A DNA stretch of 64,000 bases, taken from Pseudomonas syringae CC1557 (GTDB lineage Bacteria; Pseudomonadota; Gammaproteobacteria; Pseudomonadales; Pseudomonadaceae). Made by a program: the position numbers and the translations under genes. Below the pieces are notes generated by a model that was not told the origin of the DNA, ran no database searches, and saw nothing but the letters and a program-made list of their open reading frames with translations. Position 1 is the stretch's first letter. Each line of letters starts with the position of its first letter. The stretch lies in NCBI RefSeq assembly GCF_000452705.1, contig NZ_CP007014.1:1116001-1180000 (forward strand), given 5' to 3'. This document shows, piece by piece, positions 51,377 through 61,400 of the stretch.

Positions 51377-52069
51377 ATGACTAGCGATGACCGCATCAAG
51401 CTTGAGCCCAGCTGGAAAGAAGCCCTGCGTGATGAATTCGAACAGCCCTACATGGCTCAGTTGCGCGAGTTTCTGCGCCAGGAGCATGCGGCAGGCAAGG
51501 AGATCTATCCGCCGGGACCGCTTATCTTCAACGCGCTCAATTCCACGCCGCTGAATAACGTCAAGGTCGTCATCCTCGGTCAGGACCCGTACCACGGCCC
51601 GAATCAGGCGCACGGCCTGTGCTTTTCCGTGCAGCCGGGCGTGCCGACGCCGCCGTCGCTGGTCAACATCTATAAAGAGTTGAAGCGCGATCTGAACATC
51701 GACATTGCCAATCATGGTTGCCTGCAATCCTGGGCGGATCAGGGCGTTCTTCTGCTCAACACCACCCTGACCGTCGAACGCGCCAACGCTGCGTCGCATG
51801 CGGGCAAAGGCTGGCAGCACTTCACCGACCGGATCATTCAGGTGGTCAGTGAGCACCAGCCGCATCTGGTGTTTCTGTTGTGGGGCGCTCATGCGCAGAG
51901 CAAGCAGAAACTGGTCGATGCCACCAAGCACCTGGTGCTGACGTCCGTCCATCCATCGCCTCTGTCAGCCTATAAGGGCTTTTTGGGCAATGGCCATTTC
52001 GGGCGGACCAACAAATACCTTGAGCAGAACGGCATCGAGCCGATCGACTGGCGACTGCCGGCTCTCTGA
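51377..52069 (+). CDS. ung: Uracil-DNA glycosylase
   Basis: 230 residues from ATG 51377. GQDPYHG (catalytic Asp70), [10 protein letters not shown] and the DNA-intercalation motif [13 protein letters not shown] are intact. Removes uracil from DNA to start base-excision repair. Single gene between the lipoprotein and the AbrB-family gene. Confidence 0.97.
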   Translation: MTSDDRIKLEPSWKEALRDEFEQPYMAQLREFLRQEHAAGKEIYPPGPLIFNALNSTPLNNVKVVILGQDPYHGPNQAHGLCFSVQPGVPTPPSLVNIYKELKRDLNIDIANHGCLQSWADQGVLLLNTTLTVERANAASHAGKGWQHFTDRIIQVVSEHQPHLVFLLWGAHAQSKQKLVDATKHLVLTSVHPSPLSAYKGFLGNGHFGRTNKYLEQNGIEPIDWRLPAL

Positions 52070-52093
52070 CTGAAGTGCTTCTGACTGACCTGC

Positions 52094-53128
52094 TCAGTCA
52101 GCGAGCCGCCTGTTCCAGCGTCGGTACAGCGGCTCGGCGAGAAACAGCACAAACAACAAGCGCATCACCTGCATGGCCGTCACCAGTGGCACCGACAGTT
52201 GCAGCACCTCCGCGGTCAGGCTCATCTCGGCAATGCCACCGGGCATCATGCCCAGCGTCAGTGAGCGCAAGTCCAGTTGGGTGAGGGCGCTGAGACCCAG
52301 CGCTGCCAGTGCAGCGATCAACATGGTCAGCGCGGTGCCCAGCAGCGTGCGCGCTAGAAACGAAGGCGCTCGCCTGAAAAATTCCCGATTGAAATGACAG
52401 CCCAGCCCGCTGCCGATCAGCAATTGACCGAGTTGACTGGCTCCATTGGGCAAGCCGATCCGCAGGTCCCAGGCCACGCTCACCACGGCACTGAGCAGCA
52501 ACGGGCCGAATAGCCACGGGTTAGGCTGTTTGAGACGTTGCCACAGCCAGGCCAGTGCTGCACCGACCGGCAGCAGAAAAGCCAGCCAGCGCCAGTCCAC
52601 AACCGTGGTGTGCAGGGCAGGTGCACCATCCCCCAGCAGGTACTTGAAGATCGCCGGCACGCAGAGCACCACGGCCAGTACCCGAAGACTCTGCGCCGCC
52701 GCCACACTGCTGAGCCTGGCGCCGTTGCGAGCGCCGAGGTTGACCATCTCCCCGGAACCGCCCGGCATGCTGGAGAAAAACGCCGTAGGGCGATCTTCCC
52801 CTGTGCGCAGCATCAGCCAGACGCCCACCAGGCATGACAGGCTGGTGACCAGCGCGCCAATGAAAATCAGGCCGAAATGCGCGAGCACCTGTTCGATGAC
52901 CACCGGGGTGAAGTGCAGGCCGATACCGATGCCGATGATCAACTGGCCGCATTTGCGGCCACCGGGAATCTGCGCCAATTGCCAGGGTGTCAGGCAGCGC
53001 ACCAGGATGATCGCCAGCAGAGAACCGACCATCCACGGCAACGGCCAGCCGACCTGGCTGGCGAGGTAACCGCCGAGCAGGCCGACCAGCGGCGTCGCCC
53101 ACCAGTGGCGCAGAGTGGGCTCAGCCAT
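52094..53128 (-). CDS. AbrB-family membrane transporter
   Basis: 344 residues, about ten membrane segments in two related halves (SQVGWPLPWMVGSLLA and later repeat LGQLLIGSGLGCHFN). The AbrB/'ammonia monooxygenase regulator' family has unknown transport substrate. It overlaps tctA by 8 bp, so it is part of the tricarboxylate operon. Confidence 0.85.
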   Translation of the reverse strand: MAEPTLRHWWATPLVGLLGGYLASQVGWPLPWMVGSLLAIILVRCLTPWQLAQIPGGRKCGQLIIGIGIGLHFTPVVIEQVLAHFGLIFIGALVTSLSCLVGVWLMLRTGEDRPTAFFSSMPGGSGEMVNLGARNGARLSSVAAAQSLRVLAVVLCVPAIFKYLLGDGAPALHTTVVDWRWLAFLLPVGAALAWLWQRLKQPNPWLFGPLLLSAVVSVAWDLRIGLPNGASQLGQLLIGSGLGCHFNREFFRRAPSFLARTLLGTALTMLIAALAALGLSALTQLDLRSLTLGMMPGGIAEMSLTAEVLQLSVPLVTAMQVMRLLFVLFLAEPLYRRWNRRLAD

Positions 53129-54635
53129 GAATCGCGGCAGCTCGCTGCTTCGCGCGTTTACGCCAGATCCGGAGCAGCGGGAACAGCAGCATGAACACGG
53201 TCACCACCCAGACCCCGAGCGTGATCGGACTGGACCAGAGAATTCCCAGTTCACCGTTGGAGATCGACAGCGCGCGGCGCAGATTCTGCTCCATCAGGCC
53301 GCCGAGGATGAACCCGAGCAGGATCGGCGACAACGGGAAGTCCAGCTTGCGCAGGATGTAACCGAAGATGCCGATGCCGACCATCAGGAACAGGTCGAAG
53401 GTGGTGGCATGCACCGCATACACACCAATCCCGGTGATGATCGCGATCACGGGCACCAGTGCCCAGTTCGGCACCGCAAGTATGCGGGTGAAGATGCGGA
53501 TCATCGGGATGTTGAGGATCACCAGCATGGTGTTGGCGATGAACAACGACGCGATCAGGCCCCAGACGATGTCCGGTTGTTGCTGAAACAGCATCGGGCC
53601 GGGTGTGATGTTGTACAACGACAACGCACCGATCATCACTGCCGTAGTGCCAGAGCCGGGAACGCCCAGCGTAAGCATCGGCACCAGCGCGCCGCAGGCC
53701 GTTGCGCCGATGGCGGTTTCCGGTGCTGCCAGGCCGCGCATGTCACCCTGGCCGAACTTGCCGCTAGCCCCGGCGATGCGTTTTTCGGTCATGTAGGCAA
53801 CCGCGCTGGCCAGCGTCGCACCGGCACCCGGCAGCACGCCGAGGATGAAGCCCAGCAGCCCACAGCGAATGTTGACCACAAACACTGAAGCGGCTTCCTT
53901 GAAGTTGAACATCATGCGTCCGGTAGCTTTGACCGCTTCCTGACCTCGATGGGTTTTCTCCAGCAACAACAGAATCTCGCTGATCGAAAACAGCCCAAGG
54001 ACCAGCACCACGAACTGAATGCCATCGGTCAGGTGGATGTTATCGCCGGTAAAGCGGTAAACGCCGCTGTTGGCATCGATACCCACTGCTGACAGAAACA
54101 AGCCGATCAACGCCGCGATAAACGTTTTCAGTGGTCTATCGCCGGCCATGCCGCCCAGACAGACAATTGCGAACACCATCAGCACGAAGTATTCCGCCGG
54201 ACCGAACGCAATCGCCCATTTGGCGAGCAAGGGCGCGAACAGCACCATGCCGCAGGTGGCAATGAAGGCACCGATGAACGAGCTCCATGCCGACAGCGAC
54301 AAAGCGACCCCGGCCAGGCCCTGACGCGCCATCGGATAGCCGTCCAGCGTGGTCATGACTGTCGAAGCTTCACCGGGGATATTGAGCAGGATCGAGCTGA
54401 TACGGCCGCCGTATTCACAGCCGAGGTACACCGCCGCCAACAGAATCAGTGCCGATTCAGGCGGCAGACCCAGGGCAAACGCAATCGGGATCAACAGCGC
54501 CACGCCGTTGATCGGTCCCAGCCCCGGCAGCAGGCCGACGACGGTACCGATCAGCGTGCCGGACAGCGCGGTGATCAGGTTGTACGGGGTGAGGGCGACG
54601 CCGAAGCCCTGGCCCAGATAGCCGAAAGTATCCAT
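53121..54635 (-). CDS. tctA: Tripartite tricarboxylate transporter, large membrane subunit
   Basis: 504 residues from ATG 54635. GTVVGLLPGLGPINGVALLIP and GVLPGAGATLASAVAYMTEKR are the duplicated TctA motifs; about 11-12 membrane segments. Takes up citrate-like acids using the ion gradient with TctB and TctC. One base after tctB. Confidence 0.93.
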   Translation of the reverse strand: MDTFGYLGQGFGVALTPYNLITALSGTLIGTVVGLLPGLGPINGVALLIPIAFALGLPPESALILLAAVYLGCEYGGRISSILLNIPGEASTVMTTLDGYPMARQGLAGVALSLSAWSSFIGAFIATCGMVLFAPLLAKWAIAFGPAEYFVLMVFAIVCLGGMAGDRPLKTFIAALIGLFLSAVGIDANSGVYRFTGDNIHLTDGIQFVVLVLGLFSISEILLLLEKTHRGQEAVKATGRMMFNFKEAASVFVVNIRCGLLGFILGVLPGAGATLASAVAYMTEKRIAGASGKFGQGDMRGLAAPETAIGATACGALVPMLTLGVPGSGTTAVMIGALSLYNITPGPMLFQQQPDIVWGLIASLFIANTMLVILNIPMIRIFTRILAVPNWALVPVIAIITGIGVYAVHATTFDLFLMVGIGIFGYILRKLDFPLSPILLGFILGGLMEQNLRRALSISNGELGILWSSPITLGVWVVTVFMLLFPLLRIWRKRAKQRAAAIHG

Positions 54636-54636
54636 G

Positions 54637-55095
54637 TCAGTTCTCCATAACGCTGAGCAGGCCCAAAGGCAAAGGGACATCCATGGCCTTGTCGAACAGC
54701 AGGTACAGGCCGACGCTCATCAGAATGACCACCACAATGCTGGGCAGCCAACGCCCGCCGTACAGGCGCGCCATGGGAATGCCGATCAGGATGCTGCTGA
54801 GAATGAAGCCCAGCGGTTCGAAGAGTCCGGCAAAGATCAGCAGCAATACGATGCATGCGCCGATCTTGATCAGGGTCGGGCGATCCAGCGCGGGCTCTTC
54901 TTCGGTGTGAACGATGGCTGCAGGGCGAATCAGCAGGTACAGCAGACCTGCGCTCATCAGCCCGAGCATCAACAACGGAAAGGCACGAGGGCCGACCGGT
55001 TCATAGGAGAAAGGTGCCTGATAAGGCCAGGCCATGAGGGCCAGGCCTGCGCATGCCAGTAACAGAATGGCAGCGAAAATGCGTTGTATGACCAT
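54637..55095 (-). CDS. tctB: Tripartite tricarboxylate transporter, small membrane subunit
   Basis: 152 residues, four membrane segments, with the GPRAFPLLMLGLMSAG opening motif typical of TctB. AGGAG ribosome site. Lies between tctC and tctA. Confidence 0.9.
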   Translation of the reverse strand: MVIQRIFAAILLLACAGLALMAWPYQAPFSYEPVGPRAFPLLMLGLMSAGLLYLLIRPAAIVHTEEEPALDRPTLIKIGACIVLLLIFAGLFEPLGFILSSILIGIPMARLYGGRWLPSIVVVILMSVGLYLLFDKAMDVPLPLGLLSVMEN

Positions 55096-55157
55096 GAGAA
55101 GCTCCTGCGTCGCGCCCGTCTGGCAGGCGCAACCGAAAGTCAGTCAATTGCGTTCAA

Positions 55158-56135
55158 TTACTGAATCAGGCCAAATTCCCTGGCCATCATTTTGTAGTCG
55201 GCGACCTGTTTTTTGACGTAGGTGTCCAGTTCCGCGCCGGTCATGGCAAACGGGAACAGCTCGCGCTGATCACGCAGTTTGGCGAAGTCTTCCGAGGCCA
55301 GAATCTTGTCGAACGAGGCTTTCCACCAGTTGAAGTCTTCGTCGCTGACCTTCGGCCCCAGATAGAAGCCGCGCACCACGGGCCAGACGATGTCGTAGCC
55401 CTGTTCCTTGGCGGTCGGGATGTTTTTCATTTCCGGCTCGTCGATGCGCTTGTCGGCAAATACCGCGAGCAGGCGCATGTCACCGCTCAGGATGTGCGGC
55501 ATCGAGTCGGAAATGTCGGTGCTGCCCACCTGAATATGGCCACCGAGCAGTGCGGTGGCGATTTCCCCGCCACCTTCCAGCGCGACATAGCGCAAGGCAC
55601 GGGGATTGATACCTGCGGCCTTGGCAATCAGCGCGGTCTGCATCCAGTCCTGGCTGCCGACCGTGCCGCCTGAGCCGATCACGACCTTGCTCGGATCAGC
55701 CTTCAACGCCTGGACCAGATCGTCGAGGTTTTTGTACGGCGAGTCGCTTTTCACGGCGATGGCGCCGTAGCTGGTGCCAACCGCGGCGAGCCAGCGCACT
55801 GCGTTCTCGTCGAAGCGACCGAATTTACCTTGCGCCAGATTGAGCAGAGAACCGCTCGACCACGCGACCAGCGTGCCTGCATCAGCCGGACGCTGGGCCA
55901 CCACTGCGTTATACGCCACAGCACCGACACCGCCGGGCATGTAGGTCACGCGCATCGGGGTGGTCAGAATCTTCTCGTTGATCAGCGCGCTCTGAATCAG
56001 CTTGCAGGTCAGGTCGAATCCGCCGCCTGGCGACGCCGGGGCAATGCACTCGGGGCGCCTGGGCTCCGCGAGCAATTGGCTGGCGAGTAGCATGCATCCA
56101 GTGGTTGTCGCGATCTGACGCAGGGAAAATGTCAT
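55158..56135 (-). CDS. tctC: Tripartite tricarboxylate transporter, periplasmic binding protein
   Basis: 325 residues from ATG 56135 (GGAG upstream). Signal peptide (about residues 1-23), then the TctC/Bug fold: PASPGGGFDLTCKL, MPGGVGAVAYN, and GSGGTVGSQDW. First gene of the tctCBA-AbrB operon; divergent from tctDE. Confidence 0.92.
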   Translation of the reverse strand: MTFSLRQIATTTGCMLLASQLLAEPRRPECIAPASPGGGFDLTCKLIQSALINEKILTTPMRVTYMPGGVGAVAYNAVVAQRPADAGTLVAWSSGSLLNLAQGKFGRFDENAVRWLAAVGTSYGAIAVKSDSPYKNLDDLVQALKADPSKVVIGSGGTVGSQDWMQTALIAKAAGINPRALRYVALEGGGEIATALLGGHIQVGSTDISDSMPHILSGDMRLLAVFADKRIDEPEMKNIPTAKEQGYDIVWPVVRGFYLGPKVSDEDFNWWKASFDKILASEDFAKLRDQRELFPFAMTGAELDTYVKKQVADYKMMAREFGLIQ

Positions 56136-56609
56136 GTTCAGTCTCCAGTTTTCTTGTTTTTGGCTGAGAGAGGTTTTGATCAGCAAGCTGCTTGATAACC
56201 GCTTTTGTCAGACGCGCGACGAAACGCTGTTCGCTGACAACGGGCTGTTATCGGTACAGAGGTGTGCATGGAGGAGGGTGGAGCGGAGTAATGACCGATC
56301 TGTCAGGGGCGGATGGTCAAGGAACGAGCAAGCCTGGTATGGCGTAGACATGGGGTGACTCCGTTTACCGATTTATTGTTTTTATTTTCCAGACCGCATC
56401 CGGGCGTCTGTTTTACGTACCCTTCCAGCACGCTGGCCGGTGGGTCGTTTCGCGATGCTAAATGATCAACCTTTCGCAAACCTTTCAGTTGCCTGTCAGA
56501 TGACCGATAAGAGTTGGCAGGTGGTTTCTGCACTTCACAGGCGGCGGCCTGCCTGTAAACTCCGCTGCTACAAAGCCCCTATAACAACAGTGACAATCAG
56601 GAGACGGCG
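56136..56609. promoter_or_regulatory. Divergent tctC/tctD intergenic region
   Basis: 474 bp with no credible gene; should hold promoters for both operons and the TctD binding sites. I could not identify a clear -35/-10 pair or repeat with confidence. Confidence 0.4.
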
Positions 56610-57281
56610 ATGCGGGTTCTTCTTGTGGAAGATCATCTGCAACTGGCTGAAAGTGTCGCGCAGGCGCTCAAGAGCGCTGGTTTGACCGTTGATGTGCTAC
56701 ATGACGGCGTGGCCGCCGATCTGGCGTTGAGCAGCGAGGAATATGCCGTCGCGATTCTCGATGTGGGCCTGCCGCGCATGGATGGCTTCGAAGTGCTGGC
56801 GCGTTTGCGAGCGCGCAGCAAGAACCTGCCAGTGCTGATGCTGACCGCGCGCAGCGACGTCAAGGATCGCGTTCACGGTCTGAATCTGGGGGCAGACGAT
56901 TATCTGGCCAAGCCATTCGAACTGTCGGAGCTGGAAGCCAGGGTCAAGGCATTGCTGCGTCGCAGCGTGCTGGGCGGCGAACGGCAGCAATGTTGCGGAG
57001 TGCTGACCTATGATCTGGACACACGGCGTTTCACATTGGGCGAAGAATTGCTGGCGCTGACGTCACGCGAGCAGGCTGTGCTGGAAGCGCTGATCGCCCG
57101 GCCTGGGAGGGTGATGAGCAAGGAGCAACTCGCAGCGCAGGTGTTCGGACTTGATGAAGAAGCCAGTCCCGACGCCATCGAGATCTACGTCCATCGCCTG
57201 CGCAAGAAGCTCGACGGGCATGCCGTGGCGATTGTCACCTTTCGTGGTCTGGGGTATCTGCTTGAAAGCCGCGATGATTAA
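56610..57281 (+). CDS. tctD: OmpR-family response regulator
   Basis: 223 residues, AGGAG ribosome site. Receiver domain with Asp51 (LDVGLPRMDG) and Lys in the LAKPFELSEL segment, followed by a winged-helix DNA-binding domain (LTSREQAVLEALIARPGRV; DAIEIYVHRLRKKLDG). Probably activates the divergent tct operon when tricarboxylates are present. Confidence 0.92.
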   Translation: MRVLLVEDHLQLAESVAQALKSAGLTVDVLHDGVAADLALSSEEYAVAILDVGLPRMDGFEVLARLRARSKNLPVLMLTARSDVKDRVHGLNLGADDYLAKPFELSELEARVKALLRRSVLGGERQQCCGVLTYDLDTRRFTLGEELLALTSREQAVLEALIARPGRVMSKEQLAAQVFGLDEEASPDAIEIYVHRLRKKLDGHAVAIVTFRGLGYLLESRDD

Positions 57282-58656
57282 CGACAGCCTGCGCTGGCGG
57301 CTGCTGTGGAATCTGGCATTGCTATTGGTGGTGCTGATGCTGGCCAGCGGCATGAGTGCGTACTGGAATGGGCGTGAAGTGGCCGACACGGCCTATGACC
57401 GCACTTTGCTGGCGTCGGCCCGGACCATTGCCGCCGGGCTGACCCAGCGTGACGGGACGCTGAGCGCCGACATTCCGTACGTGGCGCTCGACACCTTTGC
57501 CTATGACAGCGAGGGGCGCATCTATTACCAGGTCAATGACATTCATCAGAAGCTGATTTCCGGCTACGAAAACCTGCCGTCACCGCCACCCGGCACCTTG
57601 CGCACCGATGACTATCCGGCGCTGGCCAAATTCTATAACGGGACCTATCAGGGCCAGGACGTGCGAGTTGTCAGCCTGCTCAAGCCGGTGACCGATCCTG
57701 GCATGAACGGCACTGCCGAAATTCGCGTGGCAGAAACTCAGGAGGCGCGCAAAGGCATGGCGCGCAGCCTGATGGCCGACACCTTGTTGCGTCTGGGCAT
57801 GTTGGGCGGTGGCGCGTTGCTGCTGGTCTGGTTCACGGTCAGCGCGGCCTTGCGCCCGCTGGAGCGATTGCGCACGTCGGTCGAAGAGCGCCAGCCGGAT
57901 GACCTTCGCGCGTTGCCGATGGTTGAGGTGCAGCATGAACTGCGTCCGTTGGTGGGCGCGCTGAACCACTTTACCGAACGGCTACGCCTGCAGTTCGAGC
58001 GTCAGGCGCAGTTCATCGCTGATGCGGCCCATGAGCTGCGCACACCGTTGGCGGCTCTCAAGGCGCGAGTCGAGCTGGGGTTGCGTGAGCGCGACCCGCA
58101 ACGCTGGCGAGAAACACTGGAATCGGCAGCGCTGGGCACGGATCGACTCACGCAACTGGCCAATCAGTTGCTGTCGCTGGCGCGCATCGAAAACGGCGCG
58201 CGGGCAATTGCCGAAGGCGGCGCGCAGCAACTGGACCTCAGTCAACTGGCCAGAGAGCTGGGCATGGCCATGGCACCGCTGGCTCATTCACGCGGCGTTG
58301 CGTTGGCGCTTGAAGCGGATGAACCGGTCTGGCTGCGTGGCGAGCCGACCTTGTTGAACGAGTTGCTGAGCAACCTGATCGACAACGCGCTGGCGCACAC
58401 GCTGCCGGGAGGCAATGTGGTGCTGCGCGTGTATGCGCCCGGAGTGCTTGAGGTGGAGGATGATGGGCCGGGGATTCCGCCAGAAGAGCGCGAAAGGGTT
58501 TTCGAACGCTTTTATCGTCGCAGTCAGCAGGGCTGTGGAGCAGGGCTCGGCCTGGCGATCGTGGGAGAGATCTGCCGCGCGCATCTGGCCAGGATCACGC
58601 TGCATGACGGTGCCGAGCGGGGCCTCAAAGTGCGAGTCAGTTTTACAATGTCCTGA
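57274..58656 (+). CDS. tctE: Sensor histidine kinase
   Basis: 460 residues from ATG 57274, overlapping tctD by 8 bp. Two membrane segments (about 9-27 and 172-190) around a periplasmic sensor, then HAMP-like linker, FIADAAHELRTPLAALK (His phosphorylation site), NLIDNALAH (N box) and DDGPGIPPEERERVFERFYR with GLGLAIV. Partner of TctD. Confidence 0.93.
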   Translation: MINDSLRWRLLWNLALLLVVLMLASGMSAYWNGREVADTAYDRTLLASARTIAAGLTQRDGTLSADIPYVALDTFAYDSEGRIYYQVNDIHQKLISGYENLPSPPPGTLRTDDYPALAKFYNGTYQGQDVRVVSLLKPVTDPGMNGTAEIRVAETQEARKGMARSLMADTLLRLGMLGGGALLLVWFTVSAALRPLERLRTSVEERQPDDLRALPMVEVQHELRPLVGALNHFTERLRLQFERQAQFIADAAHELRTPLAALKARVELGLRERDPQRWRETLESAALGTDRLTQLANQLLSLARIENGARAIAEGGAQQLDLSQLARELGMAMAPLAHSRGVALALEADEPVWLRGEPTLLNELLSNLIDNALAHTLPGGNVVLRVYAPGVLEVEDDGPGIPPEERERVFERFYRRSQQGCGAGLGLAIVGEICRAHLARITLHDGAERGLKVRVSFTMS

Positions 58657-58667
58657 AGCCGATGACG

Positions 58668-59489
58668 CTAGTAGAGCATGCTCTTGGCTTCGTCCATTTG
58701 CGCTGCCAGCGTGCCGTCGGCTTCGCTAAGCCGCAACTGACTGAACGCGGGCAGTTCGGTCATCTCGATCTCGCTGAACGGGTGATCCGTGTTCTTGTGG
58801 ACATGCACCGTGGCGATCTGCACCAGGTCAGTGTAATCAGGGCTTTTTGAAACACGCGCAAAATTCTGGAACTGACCCGGTACGCAAGCCAGCAGTTCGG
58901 GGAAATCCCAGGAGCGCAGCAGGCGCTCGCCGATGACCGGGTGAATGCTGTCGATCACGTGGTTGAGGCTGATGGGGTCCGACAGCAGCTCGAAATGATC
59001 TTCGGCGTAGGTCAGGATCGGCAGTATTCCAATCAGGTGGATCAAACCGGCGAGCGTGGCCTGATCAGGCTTGAGGTGGGTGTAGCGCTGGCAAAGGGTA
59101 TAGCTGATGCCAGCGACCTGGAGGCTTTGTTTCCAGATTTCACGCATCTTCTGTTCGATGACTTCCGACTTGGCGTGGAACATCTGCTCGACGACCAAGC
59201 CGATGGCCAGGTTGCAGGTGTAATTGACGCCCAGGCGACGAATGGCGGTGTTGACGTCACTGACTTCAAAATTCGGGCGCAATAAGGGGCTGTTCGCCAC
59301 CTTGATCAGGCGTGCGGAAAGGGCTGTGTCGCTACCAATGACTTTGCTCAGGTCCGAGATACTGATTTCAGTGTCTTCGGCGGCAAGACGTATCTTCAAT
59401 GCCACTTCCGGCAGGGTAGGCAGAAACAAGGCATCTCTGTCGATAGCCTTGATCAGGTTTCTCTGCACCTCGTCAGCCATCTTGCTCAT
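58668..59489 (-). CDS. HDOD-domain protein
   Basis: 273 residues from ATG 59489 (ATG 59495 also possible). HDOD core with LPTLPEVALKIR, DTALSARLIKVANSP, LGVNYTCNLAIGL and LAGLIHLIGILPIL. Family members take part in signalling or regulation without the HD catalytic pair. Convergent with tctE. Confidence 0.9.
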   Translation of the reverse strand: MSKMADEVQRNLIKAIDRDALFLPTLPEVALKIRLAAEDTEISISDLSKVIGSDTALSARLIKVANSPLLRPNFEVSDVNTAIRRLGVNYTCNLAIGLVVEQMFHAKSEVIEQKMREIWKQSLQVAGISYTLCQRYTHLKPDQATLAGLIHLIGILPILTYAEDHFELLSDPISLNHVIDSIHPVIGERLLRSWDFPELLACVPGQFQNFARVSKSPDYTDLVQIATVHVHKNTDHPFSEIEMTELPAFSQLRLSEADGTLAAQMDEAKSMLY

Positions 59490-59601
59490 GTGCATCTCGC
59501 AGCCGTTAGGAGTGTCCAGAGTTTTTCGCGCGCCCAAAACAGCGCCAGCGTGCTGCTGGATCGCTCTAGAGACATTAGGAACTTGAATGCGTTCGCCAGG
59601 C

Positions 59602-60543
59602 CTAGCGCAGAGTTTCGAGTTTACTGTCCAGCGTGTAGGGCAGTTCACTCATTTGCAGCGCTGCGCCTTGCGGCGAACCAAGATGCAGATGACCACTTTC
59701 TGCAGCGTCGCCCTGGAGCACGGCGAGCAATTCGATGCCTTGCCCGGCCTGTGCGGCCAGCACCACGTTGCCCACGGCACTGGCGTGTACGGGGGAAAAC
59801 AGCGCTGTGCCGGGCTCCGGAATCTGCTCACCTTGCAGGGTCAGGCGATAAAGCCTGCGCTTGAGTTTGCCCAGATACTGCATGCGCGCGACGATTTCCT
59901 GGCCGGTGTAGCAACCCTTCTTGAAGCTGACGCCGCCGACCGCCTGAAGGTTGATCATCTGCGGGATGAACTCTTCACGCGTACTTCCGAATACCTGGCC
60001 GATGCCGACGCGGATCTGGCCCAGCAGCCAGTCATTCAACGGGCCTTCTGTCAGTTGTGCTGCCAGACGCGACTTGATGTCGTCAGCCTGATCGGCGCGG
60101 ACCCACAGTTCGGCACGGGCCGGTGAAACACGAATGGCGATCAATTCGTTGGCCCTTGCCACGGCGCCGGTTTCCTGCGGCAGATCCAGCCCAAGGCTGG
60201 CCAGCGCGTCGTCAGCCTCCTGCAGACCAAAGCGCACCCAGGCAGCGCTTTCGTCGGTGAGTTTCGATTTGGAGAACACTGCGTATTTGCGCAGGTCCAG
60301 CAATTGCGGCTCGATCAGCTCGCTGGCCATTGCCAGCAGGCACCCATCACCTTCGAACACAATACGGAAACTCGACTGCATACGACCTTTCTGTGTGCAG
60401 CGGGCCCCCAGGCTTGAGGTGCTCTCACTCAGATAACCGAGGTTGCATGTCAATTGACCTTGAAGGAATTTGCTGGCGTCCACGCCGCGAACGGCGAGAA
60501 CGCCCTCATGGGATAGCGTGCAGAAAAAAGCTGTGTGGGCCAT
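59602..60543 (-). CDS. ygfZ: Folate-dependent Fe-S repair protein YgfZ
   Basis: 313 residues from ATG 60543; the frame reaches further but homologues start here. GCVT-like fold with LQGQLTCN and the signature [18 protein letters not shown] containing the key Cys. Assists iron-sulfur cluster enzymes using tetrahydrofolate. Divergent from sdhE. Confidence 0.92.
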   Translation of the reverse strand: MAHTAFFCTLSHEGVLAVRGVDASKFLQGQLTCNLGYLSESTSSLGARCTQKGRMQSSFRIVFEGDGCLLAMASELIEPQLLDLRKYAVFSKSKLTDESAAWVRFGLQEADDALASLGLDLPQETGAVARANELIAIRVSPARAELWVRADQADDIKSRLAAQLTEGPLNDWLLGQIRVGIGQVFGSTREEFIPQMINLQAVGGVSFKKGCYTGQEIVARMQYLGKLKRRLYRLTLQGEQIPEPGTALFSPVHASAVGNVVLAAQAGQGIELLAVLQGDAAESGHLHLGSPQGAALQMSELPYTLDSKLETLR

Positions 60544-60694
60544 GGTCATCGCAGATTGGGAAAAAGTCCGGGGACACATCATAGTGCCCAGTCGACGATA
60601 TGAATACGGGTACATGAAAACTGCTGCGACCATTGTGCGGTTCGCGCTACTGGCTCACGGCTGTATACTCGCCGCCTACTTTGAGGAGCGCTCC

Positions 60695-60949
60695 ATGGTC
60701 GAAGACGTTGAACTCAACCGCCTTTACTGGCACAGCCGCCGTGGCATGCTTGAACTGGACGTGCTGCTGGTGCCGTTTGTCCGTGAGGTCTACCCGCATT
60801 TGAATGACGTGGACCGCGATCTTTATCGCCGTCTGCTGACCTGTGAGGATCAGGACATGTTCGGCTGGTTCATGCAGCGCGCCGAATCCGAAGACCCAGA
60901 GCTGCAACGCATGGTTCGTATGATTCTGGATCGTGTCCAGCCCGACTGA
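60695..60949 (+). CDS. sdhE: FAD assembly factor SdhE
   Basis: 84 residues, GAGGAG ribosome site. The RGxxE motif (RGMLE, residues 16-20) and [14 protein letters not shown] are conserved. Helps attach FAD to succinate dehydrogenase. Overlaps ygfX by 17 bp. Confidence 0.94.
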   Translation: MVEDVELNRLYWHSRRGMLELDVLLVPFVREVYPHLNDVDRDLYRRLLTCEDQDMFGWFMQRAESEDPELQRMVRMILDRVQPD

Positions 60950-61400
60950 CCTTTTCGAATGCCATTGGCAGGCTTCGCGCCTGCTGCTGGCCGCTTATCT
61001 GTTTGCTCAGGCACTGGCGCTGACCGCGCTGCTCTGCCTGGATATTCACCCATGGGCAGCGCTGGCCGGATGCTTGTCATGCCTGGCGCATGCCGTCTGG
61101 GTGCTGCCCAGATCGATACTGCTCGGGCATCCTGCGGCCTACCGCGCGCTGAAACGTGATCGGCAGGGCTGGCAGCTCTGGAGTGAGCGAGGCGGGTGGC
61201 AGCCGGTTTGCCTGAGGCCTGACAGCCTGGCCTTGCCATTGGTGGTGATTCTGCGTTTTCGCCTGATTGGCGGCGATGGCAAACCTTCAGGGTTAGCCGC
61301 CAGCTGTTGCATCCCCCGGGATGCGCTGACGCCGGATGTTCACCGCCGCCTGCGTGTGCGCCTGAAATTCAGCCGGCGTAATTGGGTGGCAGCAGAATAG
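60933..61400 (+). CDS. YgfX/CptA-family membrane protein
   Basis: 155 residues from GTG 60933 inside the end of sdhE. Two membrane segments (about 17-58) then a soluble beta domain, as in YgfX. In E. coli the pair ygfXY has been called a toxin-antitoxin system (CptAB). Its end overlaps the convergent nadB by 32 bp. Confidence 0.85.
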   Translation: MSSPTDLFECHWQASRLLLAAYLFAQALALTALLCLDIHPWAALAGCLSCLAHAVWVLPRSILLGHPAAYRALKRDRQGWQLWSERGGWQPVCLRPDSLALPLVVILRFRLIGGDGKPSGLAASCCIPRDALTPDVHRRLRVRLKFSRRNWVAAE

